From Bacteroidales bacterium (GTDB lineage: Bacteria > Bacteroidota > Bacteroidia > Bacteroidales > P3): a stretch of DNA of 53,532 bases. Where the stretch lies: the NCBI GenBank assembly GCA_009785425.1, contig WQWI01000011.1, positions 1-53,532 of the forward strand, read 5' to 3'. Shown here one piece after another: positions 34,639 to 42,007 of this stretch. Numbering within the stretch: position 1 is the first letter of the stretch; every line of letters starts with the position of its first letter. Below the pieces are notes generated by a model that saw only the letters and a program-made list of their open reading frames with translations, was not told the origin of the DNA and made no database searches. Made by a program: the position numbers and the translations under genes.

Positions 34639-35455
34639 TGTTTTTACGATCTAATTCAAATTTCAACGGATCTTTACTCATTTCGGCATATTCTTTCTGG
34701 CAACGCAACACATCATTTACCTTGTAGAGCATCTCTCTAAAAATTTCTTCCATGTCTGTTGTGTCTGTGATTGCCGTTGCCAAAACTATCGGTGCTTCGG
34801 CTTCAAATAAAATATTGATTCCGGCATATTTGGCAATCATAGCGTCGGCTTGTTCGCGATTTACAAAGCAAAATCCGTCAAATCGCAAAAAACTTTCCGA
34901 AGCAAAAAAGCCTTCGCTCGAAAATGTTCCGAAAACCGGAATTAATTTCTCAAATGCTTTTTGAATTGCCGGCATCAAAATTTCCTTGTCTTCTTTTGTG
35001 GCTTTTCCATCGGAGTTTTTGGATGTGGACATCACTGCTAATCTCGGCAAAGGCAGGCGAAACATGGACCTCAATGCTTCTGAAAATTTCTCTATACGCA
35101 TCACATTTTTTTCCGTATCAGGTAAAAAACCGATGTCGCTTGTATTTTCGGTAATCAGTGTAATGTAAGGGAAATCCCCGCAAACCGAAACTTGTAGGCT
35201 GTCTTTGAGAGCCGTCCATTTTTCTCTCCAAAATTTAGCAACATCAACGCCTTCCAAAGGCATTGCAATCATCGCATCAAAACCAGAAGATGCTGTGTTT
35301 AAGGCTTCTTCAAGCCCTTCCATTCCTCCCGGGAAAAAAGTAATTTGAACATGATCCAACACTTGATGATCTTGCAAGATTTTATAAACAGCTTCGAGTG
35401 CAGATTTATCCGCATTTCCGATTGTAACTGCTATTTTTCGTTTTTGTGTATCCAT
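34619..35455 (-). CDS. PdxA-like protein lacking PdxA metal-binding residues
   Basis: 278 residues from MDTQKRKIAV; the upstream ATG at 35533 is before the promoter and rejected. The order of strands resembles 4-hydroxythreonine-4-phosphate dehydrogenase: IAVTIGNADKSALEAV, FDAMIAMPLEGV, PRLAVMSTSKNSDG, EILMPAIQKAFEKLIPVFGTFSSEGFFASESFL and GINILFEAEAPIVLATAITDT. At the three places where PdxA has metal-binding His (NPHAGE, MYHDQG and the TSPDHGT region), this protein has STSKNSD, NREQAD and AITDTTD. It is therefore probably not a PdxA enzyme. Function unknown; tight coupling to murF-alr hints at the envelope. Assignment is from memory of the fold pattern. Confidence 0.6.
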   Translation of the reverse strand: MDTQKRKIAVTIGNADKSALEAVYKILQDHQVLDHVQITFFPGGMEGLEEALNTASSGFDAMIAMPLEGVDVAKFWREKWTALKDSLQVSVCGDFPYITLITENTSDIGFLPDTEKNVMRIEKFSEALRSMFRLPLPRLAVMSTSKNSDGKATKEDKEILMPAIQKAFEKLIPVFGTFSSEGFFASESFLRFDGFCFVNREQADAMIAKYAGINILFEAEAPIVLATAITDTTDMEEIFREMLYKVNDVLRCQKEYAEMSKDPLKFELDRKNNEFQAF

Positions 35456-35476
35456 GATTTTGGGTAAAATAATCCA

Positions 35477-35484
35477 CAAAGATA
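35477..35484 (-). promoter_or_regulatory. -7 element of the pdxA-like/murF-alr transcript
   Basis: TATCTTTG on the minus strand, about 22 bases before the ATG at 35453-35455. The rplY promoter is divergent 34 bases away. Confidence 0.6.
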
Positions 35485-35517
35485 CAAAAAAAACTTGATA
35501 AATCGAAAAAAAAACCG

Positions 35518-35525
35518 TATCTTTG
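35518..35525 (+). promoter_or_regulatory. -7 element of the rplY-pth-gldE transcript
   Basis: TATCTTTGC, 28 bases before the rplY ATG. Confidence 0.6.
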
Positions 35526-35553
35526 CAGTCCAAATTTAATAAAAAACAAAATC

Positions 35554-36153
35554 ATGAAAACAGTATCTATGAGCGGTTCGCCACGTGCGAACGTAGGGAA
35601 AAAAGATGCAAAAGCCTTGCGTAATGCGGGTCTTGTACCATGCGTAATTTATGGTGGAAAAGAACAAATTCATTTTTCTACTCCGGAAACTTCATTCAAA
35701 AACATTGTGTTTACACCCGATGTGTGCTTTATCGAAGTAGATTTGGATGGAAAAAAGTATTTGACTATTCTGCAAGACATTCAGTACCATAAAGTAAAAG
35801 ACAATATCTTGCATGCTGATCTTTTTGAATTGCACGAGGACAAGCCAATCACATTGCCTATTCCTGTTGTATATGAAGGAAGTTCTCCTGGAGTTTTGCA
35901 AGGTGGTAAACTTGTGAGATCAACTCGAAAAATCAGAATTAAGGCACTTCCAAAAGACATGCCACAAACGATAACTATTGATCTTAGCCCTCTCCAAATT
36001 GGCGATATGGTAAAGGTTGCAGCACTTGAGGCTAACAATTTTACGATTGTTGATCATCCGAGCACAACGATTTGTATGGTGAAAACCACACGTAACGTTG
36101 CTGCGGTAGAAGCAACTACCGAAGAAGGAGGAGAAGAAAAAGAGGAAAATTAA
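35554..36153 (+). CDS. rplY: 50S ribosomal protein L25/general stress protein Ctc
   Basis: 199 residues. An L25 5S-rRNA-binding domain (1-90; GLVPCVIYGGKEQIHF, HADLFEL) followed by the TL5/CTC-type C-terminal beta domain (KPITLPIPVVYEGSSPGVLQGG) and an acidic tail. Length fits the Ctc form found in Bacteroidetes. pth follows after 6 bases, a conserved pairing. Confidence 0.95.
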   Translation: MKTVSMSGSPRANVGKKDAKALRNAGLVPCVIYGGKEQIHFSTPETSFKNIVFTPDVCFIEVDLDGKKYLTILQDIQYHKVKDNILHADLFELHEDKPITLPIPVVYEGSSPGVLQGGKLVRSTRKIRIKALPKDMPQTITIDLSPLQIGDMVKVAALEANNFTIVDHPSTTICMVKTTRNVAAVEATTEEGGEEKEEN

Positions 36154-36159
36154 TCGAAC

Positions 36160-36723
36160 GTGAAATTCTTGATTGTCGGTCTTGGTAACATCGGTGCTGA
36201 ATACGCCAACACCCGCCACAACATTGGGTTTATGGTGTTGGATCAATTCGCCGCTGATACCAAGGCAGACTTTTCTACGGAGCGCTATGCCTATCGTGCG
36301 GAAGTTCGCATAAAAGGTCGAAAACTGGTTTTGATTAAACCCACAACCTACATGAACCTGAGCGGAAAAGCTGTTCGATATTGGATGCAACAAGAAAATA
36401 TCCCACTCGAAAACATACTGGTTGTTGTAGATGACTTGGCTCTTGACGTTGGGCAACTCCGCCTCAAAAAATCGGGTGGCGATGGTGGACACAACGGACT
36501 TATCGACATCACTTTGACATTAGACACACAAAACTTCAACCGTCTGAGATTCGGAGTTGGTGCGGACTTCGCAAAGGGATTTCAATCGGAATATGTGTTG
36601 AGTCGGTTCACTTCGTTGGAAAATGAAATTGTTGAGCCGAAAATCAAACAGGCCACAGAACTAATAAAAAGCTTTGTAACTATGGGTGCAGATAGAACGA
36701 TGACTTTGTTCAATAATAAATAA
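36160..36723 (+). CDS. pth: Peptidyl-tRNA hydrolase
   Basis: 187 residues with a GTG start 6 bases after the rplY stop. Family signatures: LIVGLGNIGAEYANTRHNIGFMVLD (core NTRHNIGF, catalytic His), KPTTYMNLSGKAV, VVVDDLALDVGQLRLKKSGGDGGHNGL. It releases tRNA from peptidyl-tRNA that has dropped off ribosomes. The downstream gldE-like start is within a couple of bases of its stop. Confidence 0.96.
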   Translation: MKFLIVGLGNIGAEYANTRHNIGFMVLDQFAADTKADFSTERYAYRAEVRIKGRKLVLIKPTTYMNLSGKAVRYWMQQENIPLENILVVVDDLALDVGQLRLKKSGGDGGHNGLIDITLTLDTQNFNRLRFGVGADFAKGFQSEYVLSRFTSLENEIVEPKIKQATELIKSFVTMGADRTMTLFNNK

Positions 36724-36724
36724 C

Positions 36725-38026
36725 ATGATTTTATTGTCGATTTTCGTGGAGTTTTCGCTAAGTCATTTGTTGGCTTTGTTTGGTATTGCTTGCTTGATAG
36801 CACTAGGGGCATTAGTATCAGGTTCCGAAACAGCAATTTTTTCGCTGTCGCCGAAAGACATCAACACCATAAAAACCGACAAAAGTCCGAAATATGCCGG
36901 ACTTTTAAAACTCATTGAAAAGCCTAAAAGAACACTTGCTACGATTATCATTGCGAACAATTTTTTGAGTGTAGCGGTTATTATTTCGTCAACGGTGTTA
37001 ATCAATCAAATGTTCGATTTTTCGACCATGCCGACGCTTGGATTTATCTTGCAAGTGGTTGTGATTACTGCTGTATTGCTGCTTTTCGGCGAAATTATTC
37101 CAAAGGTTTATGCTAATGCAAATTCGTTGAGAATGGCAATGTTCATGATTGCTCCGTTACGGATTTTGACAAAAATACTATCTCCGTTATCTTCAATTTT
37201 AGTAGGTTCTACGGCGATTTTGGATAAGCGTTTGGAAAAACAAAATCGTAATATGTCGATTGAGGAGTTGGAAGACGTGATTGACATTGCGGTTAAAGAA
37301 AGCACGGAAACTAACGAAAAGAATTTTCTCAAAAGTATTGTAAAGTTTGGTGATATTGAGGCTTGCGAAATCATGAAATCGCGCGTGGATGTGACGGCTG
37401 TTGAGCAACAAGCAAAATTTTCGGAAGTGATGAAAATCATCAGAGAAGCGGAGTATTCGCGTATTCCTGTGTATAGCGAAACGATGGATACAGTGGTAGG
37501 AATTTTGCACATCAAAGATCTTCTGCCATACTTATCGGAAACAGATTCTTTTGACTGGAATTCGTTGGTACGACCGGCTTTTTTTGTTCCGGAAAATAAA
37601 AAAATCGACACGCTGTTAACCGAATTTAAGAGTAGAAAACAGCATTTTGCAATTGTCGTTGACGAGTACGGAGGAACATCCGGAATTATCACACTGGAAG
37701 ATATTTTGGAAGAAGTCGTTGGCGATATTAGTGATGAATTTGACAGCGAATCCGACGAAAAAATGCATCATCAAATCGACGAACATACGTGGATGTTTGA
37801 AGGTAAAATTTCGTTGAATGATTTTTGCAAAGTTGTTCAAATCGACGGTGATTTTTTCGATAACTTGAAGAGTGAATCCGAAAGTTTGGCAGGTTTGATT
37901 TTGGAGCAAACCGGCGAAATTCCTCAGCGTTTGCGAGAAATCAAAATTCCTCCGTTTACATTCCGTGTCGAGGCCGTTGACCAACGTCGGATTAAGAAAA
38001 TTCGGGTAACAAAGAAAGGTACATAG
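36725..38026 (+). CDS. gldE: GldE-like CNNM/CBS/CorC_HlyC membrane protein
   Basis: 433 residues. N-terminal DUF21/CNNM membrane domain (about 10-180; SGSETAIFSLSPKD, TLATIIIANNFLSVAVI, LLLFGEIIPKVYANAN), a CBS pair (about 215-330; SRVDVTAV, IPVYSETMDTVVGILHIKDLL, FAIVVDEYGGTSGIITLEDILEEVVG, core VDEYGGTSG) and a CorC_HlyC domain at the end. The Bacteroidetes gliding-associated protein GldE has exactly this layout; a Mg2+/Co2+ exporter role is the alternative reading. Co-transcribed with rplY and pth. Confidence 0.75.
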   Translation: MILLSIFVEFSLSHLLALFGIACLIALGALVSGSETAIFSLSPKDINTIKTDKSPKYAGLLKLIEKPKRTLATIIIANNFLSVAVIISSTVLINQMFDFSTMPTLGFILQVVVITAVLLLFGEIIPKVYANANSLRMAMFMIAPLRILTKILSPLSSILVGSTAILDKRLEKQNRNMSIEELEDVIDIAVKESTETNEKNFLKSIVKFGDIEACEIMKSRVDVTAVEQQAKFSEVMKIIREAEYSRIPVYSETMDTVVGILHIKDLLPYLSETDSFDWNSLVRPAFFVPENKKIDTLLTEFKSRKQHFAIVVDEYGGTSGIITLEDILEEVVGDISDEFDSESDEKMHHQIDEHTWMFEGKISLNDFCKVVQIDGDFFDNLKSESESLAGLILEQTGEIPQRLREIKIPPFTFRVEAVDQRRIKKIRVTKKGT

Positions 38027-38130
38027 TTAGGATAGCAAGCGAGGGAAAAATTCCGCTTGTTACTCTAATCTTAAACCTTCATTTTAACACTTTTTAAGGA
38101 AAATAATTTGGTCAACTGGAAATTTGTTTG

Positions 38131-38138
38131 TAACTTTG
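38131..38138 (+). promoter_or_regulatory. -7 element of the ParE-type TA pair; decides the antitoxin start
   Basis: TAACTTTGC lies 20 bases before the ATG at 38159 and downstream of an in-frame ATG-like start at 38108, which is rejected. Confidence 0.6.
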
Positions 38139-38158
38139 CAAAAAAATCGGAGAATACC

Positions 38159-38392
38159 ATGGAAAAAAATAAAAACATAAATCCGTACAATTATCAAGAC
38201 GACACCATGCCTTGCAGTGTTAATGATTCAGGTATTGACGGTGAAATCAGTGACGAACTCAAACAGTTGATTGACGAGCGACTCGCTGCGATTGAGAACG
38301 GAACAACCGAATTTATTTCTTGGGAAGAAGCTGAACGAGAATGTCAGCTTAGACTGCAAGCCTATCGTCAAAAACAGCATAACTATGTATAA
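38159..38392 (+). CDS. Antitoxin-like protein of a ParE/RelE-type pair
   Basis: 77 residues beginning MEKNKNINPY. An acidic helical body (DGEISDELKQLIDERLAAIENG) and a WEEAERECQLRLQAYRQ tail resemble the addiction-module antitoxin component family (RHH03/ParD-like C-terminal halves, cf. SWEEA...). It overlaps the toxin start by 8 bases. No DNA-binding N-terminus is obvious, so it may only neutralise the toxin. Confidence 0.75.
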   Translation: MEKNKNINPYNYQDDTMPCSVNDSGIDGEISDELKQLIDERLAAIENGTTEFISWEEAERECQLRLQAYRQKQHNYV

Positions 38393-38687
38393 TGTCATTT
38401 TGACGAGAGACGCACAAACTGATAGGCTACAAGTTATGGATTGGTACGAAACAATACTGTCTAGGCTTGCTCAAGAGTTTTATGAGGAGGTATCACAAAA
38501 GGTTGAAAACATCGTTGCCAAATACCCCAAAATTGCACCAGTTATTCACAAAAACGTTCGAAAATTATCACTGAGTCGGTTTCCGTATAATCTGATATAT
38601 GTTGTTGATGATGCAAAAAAAGAAGTTCAGATTCTTGCTGTTGTCCACGACAAGCGAGACCCAAGCATTTGGCAAAGCAGAGTTTGA
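38385..38687 (+). CDS. ParE/RelE-superfamily toxin
   Basis: 100 residues from MYNVILTRDAQ (an upstream in-frame ATG at 38271 is inside the antitoxin gene). Family pattern: DAQTDRLQVMDWYE, AQEFYEEVSQKVENIVAKYP, VRKLSLSRFPYNLIYVVD, and the C-terminal VQILAVVHDKRDPSIWQSR. ParE homologues poison gyrase, RelE homologues cleave mRNA; the sequence does not decide. The gene end faces the tatC end with a 28-bp palindrome between. Confidence 0.88.
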   Translation: MYNVILTRDAQTDRLQVMDWYETILSRLAQEFYEEVSQKVENIVAKYPKIAPVIHKNVRKLSLSRFPYNLIYVVDDAKKEVQILAVVHDKRDPSIWQSRV

Positions 38688-38699
38688 ATAGACTATATT

Positions 38700-38727
38700 G
38701 TAGGGGTCGAAAATCTTCGACCCCTAC
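38700..38727. repeat. 28-bp GTAGGGGT palindrome between toxin and tatC ends
   Basis: GTAGGGGTCGAAAA followed by its near-exact complement (one mismatch). It sits between convergent genes and probably serves as a bidirectional terminator. Confidence 0.75.
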
Positions 38728-39521
38728 AACGATGATTTCCTCTCAACCCTTTTCACCACCAATCGACTCAATTCGTAAAGAAGCTGTAAGGGAAGAGCAA
38801 TCATAAACATCGTAAACACATCAGGACTTGGCGTAATAAAAGCAGCCAAAATCAGAATAGCAACAATGGAGTGCCTTCTGTATTTTTTGAAAAAACCACT
38901 CTTTAGAAGTCCAATCTTTGCAAGAAAATAAGCAACAACAGGCATTTCGAACACCAACCCCATCAGAAATATAAGCGTTAAGAACGTACTGATATATGAG
39001 TTGAGCGATATTTGATTGGGAACATTTTCGCTGACTTGATAAGTTCCTAAAAAATTAAGAGCTAACGGAAAAATCAGAAAATAAGCCGTCAGGACACCGG
39101 CGAAAAACAGAGCTACAAACGAAACCGCACCTTTAATTGCAGGCTTTCGCTCGTGAGGGTATAATGCCGGTAACACAAAATACCAAAGTTCTATCATCAA
39201 ATACGGAAACCCAATAATCAGACCGATATAAAACGAAATGCTGATATGCGTGAAAAACTGTGCTGTCAGATTGATGTTGATGATATTAATCTCTTCTATA
39301 GTCGGACAGATTCCCGGAATAGAAAGCCATGCAGCTACACGACAAAAAAACTCGTAGGTTACAAAATCCGCACGACACGGTGCAAAAACAATACGATCAA
39401 AAATAAAATCCCCTAAAAGAAATGCAACGATAGCAACTCCAAGTACAACACACAAACAGCGCACTAAGACCCATCGAAAAACCTCTAGATGTGACCAAAA
39501 ATTTGAGCCGGAATCAGACAT
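38724..39521 (-). CDS. tatC: Sec-independent translocase subunit TatC
   Basis: 265 residues with six membrane segments and TatC signatures: an N-terminal FWSHLEVFRWVLVRC, FYIGLIIGFPYLMIELWYFVLPALYPHERK and FVALFFAGVLTAYFLIFPLALNFL. It forms the twin-arginine receptor with TatA. The start shares one base with the tatA stop (TAATG). Confidence 0.95.
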   Translation of the reverse strand: MSDSGSNFWSHLEVFRWVLVRCLCVVLGVAIVAFLLGDFIFDRIVFAPCRADFVTYEFFCRVAAWLSIPGICPTIEEINIININLTAQFFTHISISFYIGLIIGFPYLMIELWYFVLPALYPHERKPAIKGAVSFVALFFAGVLTAYFLIFPLALNFLGTYQVSENVPNQISLNSYISTFLTLIFLMGLVFEMPVVAYFLAKIGLLKSGFFKKYRRHSIVAILILAAFITPSPDVFTMFMIALPLQLLYELSRLVVKRVERKSSL

Positions 39522-39739
39522 TAATCTTTATCTTTAGGCTCTGTTCCGTCGGGAGTGTCGTCTAATAATTCATCCTCAACTCCCTTAACTGCTTTTTTGT
39601 ACTCCTTTATACCTTTGCCAAGCCCTTTCATTAAGTCCGGAATTCTTTTTGCACCAAAAAGAAGCAGTAGAACTAAGAGAATGAAGATAATCTGTGGTAA
39701 GCCAATCATGGCAACTTGAACGTATGGCTCTGTGTACAT
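39521..39739 (-). CDS. tatA: Sec-independent translocase subunit TatA
   Basis: 72 residues. One N-terminal membrane helix (LPQIIFILLVLLLLFGAKRIPDLMKGLG, core LLLLFGAKRIP) followed by an amphipathic helix and an acidic tail ending PKDKD. Only 12 bases separate it from the DUF3990-like gene upstream, so tatAC probably depend on that promoter. Confidence 0.95.
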   Translation of the reverse strand: MYTEPYVQVAMIGLPQIIFILLVLLLLFGAKRIPDLMKGLGKGIKEYKKAVKGVEDELLDDTPDGTEPKDKD

Positions 39740-39751
39740 TTTTTTATTGTT

Positions 39752-40081
39752 TTAATGGTTAACTTTCAACATCTCGTATATTTCCTGCCACGATTTTTCA
39801 TGAAAATCGGCCGGATTTTCTGAAATGTTGGCAAAAATTTTTGATGAGTAAAAAATATCTGTGGCTTGATTCTCGTCAATATTCAAGTCTATCATTAGTT
39901 TTTCAAGTATAGCCTCGCCGATGCGACCAAATTTTGATACTTGAGATTTGTCTATAGATTTTAGAGTTAGCAACGATTTTAGGGTGCAGAAACAAACTTG
40001 GTGTGTCTCTTCGTGATATGTTAGTTCTTGTAAAAAGTCTACTTCATCAATTTTTATGTAACTTCCGTGATAAACCTGCAT
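39752..40081 (-). CDS. Shrunken DUF3990-like protein (possible inactivated toxin, possible fusion)
   Basis: 109 residues from MQVYHGSYIKIDEVDFL. The first 10 residues match the N-terminus of DUF3990 proteins (VYHGS), and residues 15-42 (FLQELTYHEETHQVCFCTLKSLL) match the segment normally near residue 130-150. The middle, which carries the ADP-ribosyltransferase-like core, is missing. Residues 50-109 (GRIGEAILEKLMIDLNI ... YSSKIFANISENP ... SWQEIYEMLK) look like the small helical protein that often accompanies these loci, suggesting a fusion. It starts in a TAATG overlap with the DUF3791 gene. Comparison is from memory of the family. Confidence 0.65.
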   Translation of the reverse strand: MQVYHGSYIKIDEVDFLQELTYHEETHQVCFCTLKSLLTLKSIDKSQVSKFGRIGEAILEKLMIDLNIDENQATDIFYSSKIFANISENPADFHEKSWQEIYEMLKVNH

Positions 40082-40317
40082 TATCGTTGCCCCCCGTTTT
40101 GATGACAAATTGTGTAGATATTATCTAAAGCATACAAAACATTGTCGGTATGCAATGCCCACCAATGTTCTTGCAAAAAATCAAGTCCACCGTATTTCTT
40201 AAGATATTGATACGCAGAAGCAACGTCCATTTTGTATGCTTCAGCAAAAGCAGGAATGATATAGGCGATAAAGCTGACCTTGTTGCTTGTTTCTCTATCT
40301 AATACTTGCATGTTCAT
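40081..40317 (-). CDS. DUF3791 family protein (putative antitoxin partner)
   Basis: 78 residues from MNMQVLDRETSNK. Pattern FIAYIIPAFAEAYKMDVASAYQYLKKYGGLDFLQEHWWALHTDNVLYALDNI matches DUF3791 (core YLKKYGGLDFLQEHW). DUF3791 and DUF3990 genes usually occur together in Bacteroidetes and Firmicutes in a toxin-antitoxin-like arrangement. A longer frame upstream to 40461 runs through the promoter and a palindromic repeat and is rejected. Confidence 0.8.
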   Translation of the reverse strand: MNMQVLDRETSNKVSFIAYIIPAFAEAYKMDVASAYQYLKKYGGLDFLQEHWWALHTDNVLYALDNIYTICHQNGGQR

Positions 40318-40331
40318 AACCAAACTTTTTG

Positions 40332-40339
40332 CAAAGATA
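40332..40339 (-). promoter_or_regulatory. -7 element of the DUF3791-DUF3990-tatA-tatC transcript
   Basis: TATCTTTGC on the minus strand, 14 bases before the DUF3791 ATG. No separate promoter is visible before tatA. Confidence 0.6.
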
Positions 40340-40387
40340 AGAATTTTTTTGAAATTAACAAAAAGGATTTTGAAACAAAACAAACGT

Positions 40388-40416
40388 GTAGGGGTGGATT
40401 TGAAATCCACCCCTAC
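40388..40416. repeat. 29-bp GTAGGGGT palindrome
   Basis: Perfect 14-bp arms around a single G (GTAGGGGTGGATTT as left arm). It lies between the DUF3791 promoter and the end of the GIN-barrel gene. Confidence 0.75.
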
Positions 40417-40457
40417 GATAATCGAATACAACAAACACAGTATATCGACCAAATTAA

Positions 40458-41876
40458 TCAAAAGAGGAGCGTAGCTCCAAACGAAAATGCATTCAGTTCC
40501 GGTGCACGACTATTCCTAAACATCGGCGTTAAACTGTATGTCGCAAAAATACCCATTCTTCTGTAAGTAACTCGCAATTCCGTGTCTAAACGAAAACCGT
40601 TGAGATAAAAATGATCTCTGTTCACATCACGTTGTCTGCCGCTTCTACCATCAACTCTGTAAACTTGCTTTGTACTTGCACCCAGTCTGATATTACCCAC
40701 AACACCTGCCGACACACTAAAATTTCTATCTCTGTATTGAATAAAAAGAGGAACTCTGAACCACGACGACCGCAGGTTACTTTTTCTATACCTTTTTTCT
40801 CCCCCTTCATACTGATTTATCACAAACACGCCACTATCCCTGCCGGCTATTATATTGTGGTCCAAAAATCTGTAGATATTCCAGCCAAATCCCCAGCTTG
40901 TCCCTATGCCGAAATTGCTCTGTCCCAAACGAATTCCGTGATCCGTAAGATGAAAATTTATGACAAACGATTGGTTTAACGAAAGTCCCATGTTTTTGTA
41001 GTTATCAGGCAATGTGTTTTGAAAAAAATCTTGCCCGAAACCGCCAAATCCAAAATCAAAACCGGCATAGCGAGGATTGAAGCGTCTTGGGCGATTTGTA
41101 GGGGCTGTGCCATCTGTGCTAATTCTTACACCTGCGATGATTCCGTAGTCAGCTATATCGTGGAGTATTCCTTCGGGATTCCGTTGTCGGGCAGGAGGTT
41201 CTGTATTTGCAGAGGGCTGTCTCCTGTCAGGCCATACTCTGGCGGTAGCTGCAATTGATAACAAATTTTCTGCTTCGGGGTTAAGGTGTAATACACTTGT
41301 TCCGAGAGCTGCTCCTGTTGCTGTTTCCGTGTGTACTCTTGCTCTTGATGCTCCCTGCAAATGAATATCTGCTCTTGGTGTTTTTAACTCTTCGGTATTA
41401 ACTGAGGAAGCACCCGTACCTGCAATTCTGAGCATATCGGCTACTGTTCCTGACAAATCCAACAGGGTTGATCCGGACACAGTTGAATTAACTCTCTCAT
41501 ATGCTAAAATTAGTCTCGCTTGACTTGCTCCGGATAGTCTAATTCTTAGTCTGTCGCCGGCTATTTCGCTTTCAGACGAAACTCTTGCAGTTCCTGAAAT
41601 AATTAAGGAATCCAACGATGTGAAAAGAACAGTAATGGGTCCGGTTTGATTTGATGGACCATGAATTCTCAAAATGCCGTCACGAACGCTAAATGCATCG
41701 TCATTTATGCTTTCGGGTACAATAATTTCGTTGCGATCTGATTGAACTAATTGCACCTGAAAGGCTTGTCCAACATTAACAGTTGTGAATTCTCCTAAAT
41801 CTAAAGTTCTAGTTTGTGCGATTGAAAGGTTTGCAAACAAAACGAACATCGCGGCGGTTAAAAATATTTTTTTCAT
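40458..41876 (-). CDS. GIN-domain (DUF2807) protein with C-terminal outer-membrane barrel
   Basis: 472 residues. Signal peptide MKKIFLTAAMFVLFANLSIAQ, then a DUF2807 putative adhesin head (about 25-205: FTTVNVGQAFQVQLVQSDRNEIIVPE (core VQSDRNEIIVPE), repeated SGASQARL/SGSTLLDLSGT). A Pro/Arg-rich linker (about 215-265) and a porin-like beta barrel (about 280-472) ending FSFGATLLF follow. It resembles a fusion of the neighbouring GIN protein with a PorT-type barrel. A TGTAAC-N17-CGTC promoter lies about 30 bases upstream, shared with the ECF sigma gene and the other GIN gene. Confidence 0.85.
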   Translation of the reverse strand: MKKIFLTAAMFVLFANLSIAQTRTLDLGEFTTVNVGQAFQVQLVQSDRNEIIVPESINDDAFSVRDGILRIHGPSNQTGPITVLFTSLDSLIISGTARVSSESEIAGDRLRIRLSGASQARLILAYERVNSTVSGSTLLDLSGTVADMLRIAGTGASSVNTEELKTPRADIHLQGASRARVHTETATGAALGTSVLHLNPEAENLLSIAATARVWPDRRQPSANTEPPARQRNPEGILHDIADYGIIAGVRISTDGTAPTNRPRRFNPRYAGFDFGFGGFGQDFFQNTLPDNYKNMGLSLNQSFVINFHLTDHGIRLGQSNFGIGTSWGFGWNIYRFLDHNIIAGRDSGVFVINQYEGGEKRYRKSNLRSSWFRVPLFIQYRDRNFSVSAGVVGNIRLGASTKQVYRVDGRSGRQRDVNRDHFYLNGFRLDTELRVTYRRMGIFATYSLTPMFRNSRAPELNAFSFGATLLF

Positions 41877-41905
41877 GATATTAATTTTTTGTGTTTTGAT
41901 AGTAT

Positions 41906-41932
41906 GACGAACATCTATGGTGAAAAGTTACA
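41906..41932 (-). promoter_or_regulatory. ECF-type promoter, copy 1 (GIN-barrel gene)
   Basis: Minus strand TGTAAC-N17-CGTC followed by ATA, with the CGTC about 30 bases before the ATG. The 17-base spacer differs from the other two copies, so the conserved ends stand out. Confidence 0.7.
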
Positions 41933-42007
41933 GGAGAAGTGAAAAAAAATAATGTCGTCATCCGGATGCTGTGAGGGGTCTGTCGGCTATTTCACAAGCC
42001 ATTTTCA

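Noticed and set aside
40318-40461. N-terminal extension of the DUF3791 protein
   Set aside because: The extension crosses the promoter and encodes the 29-bp palindrome (VDFKSTPT); DUF3791 proteins start near MQVLDRET.
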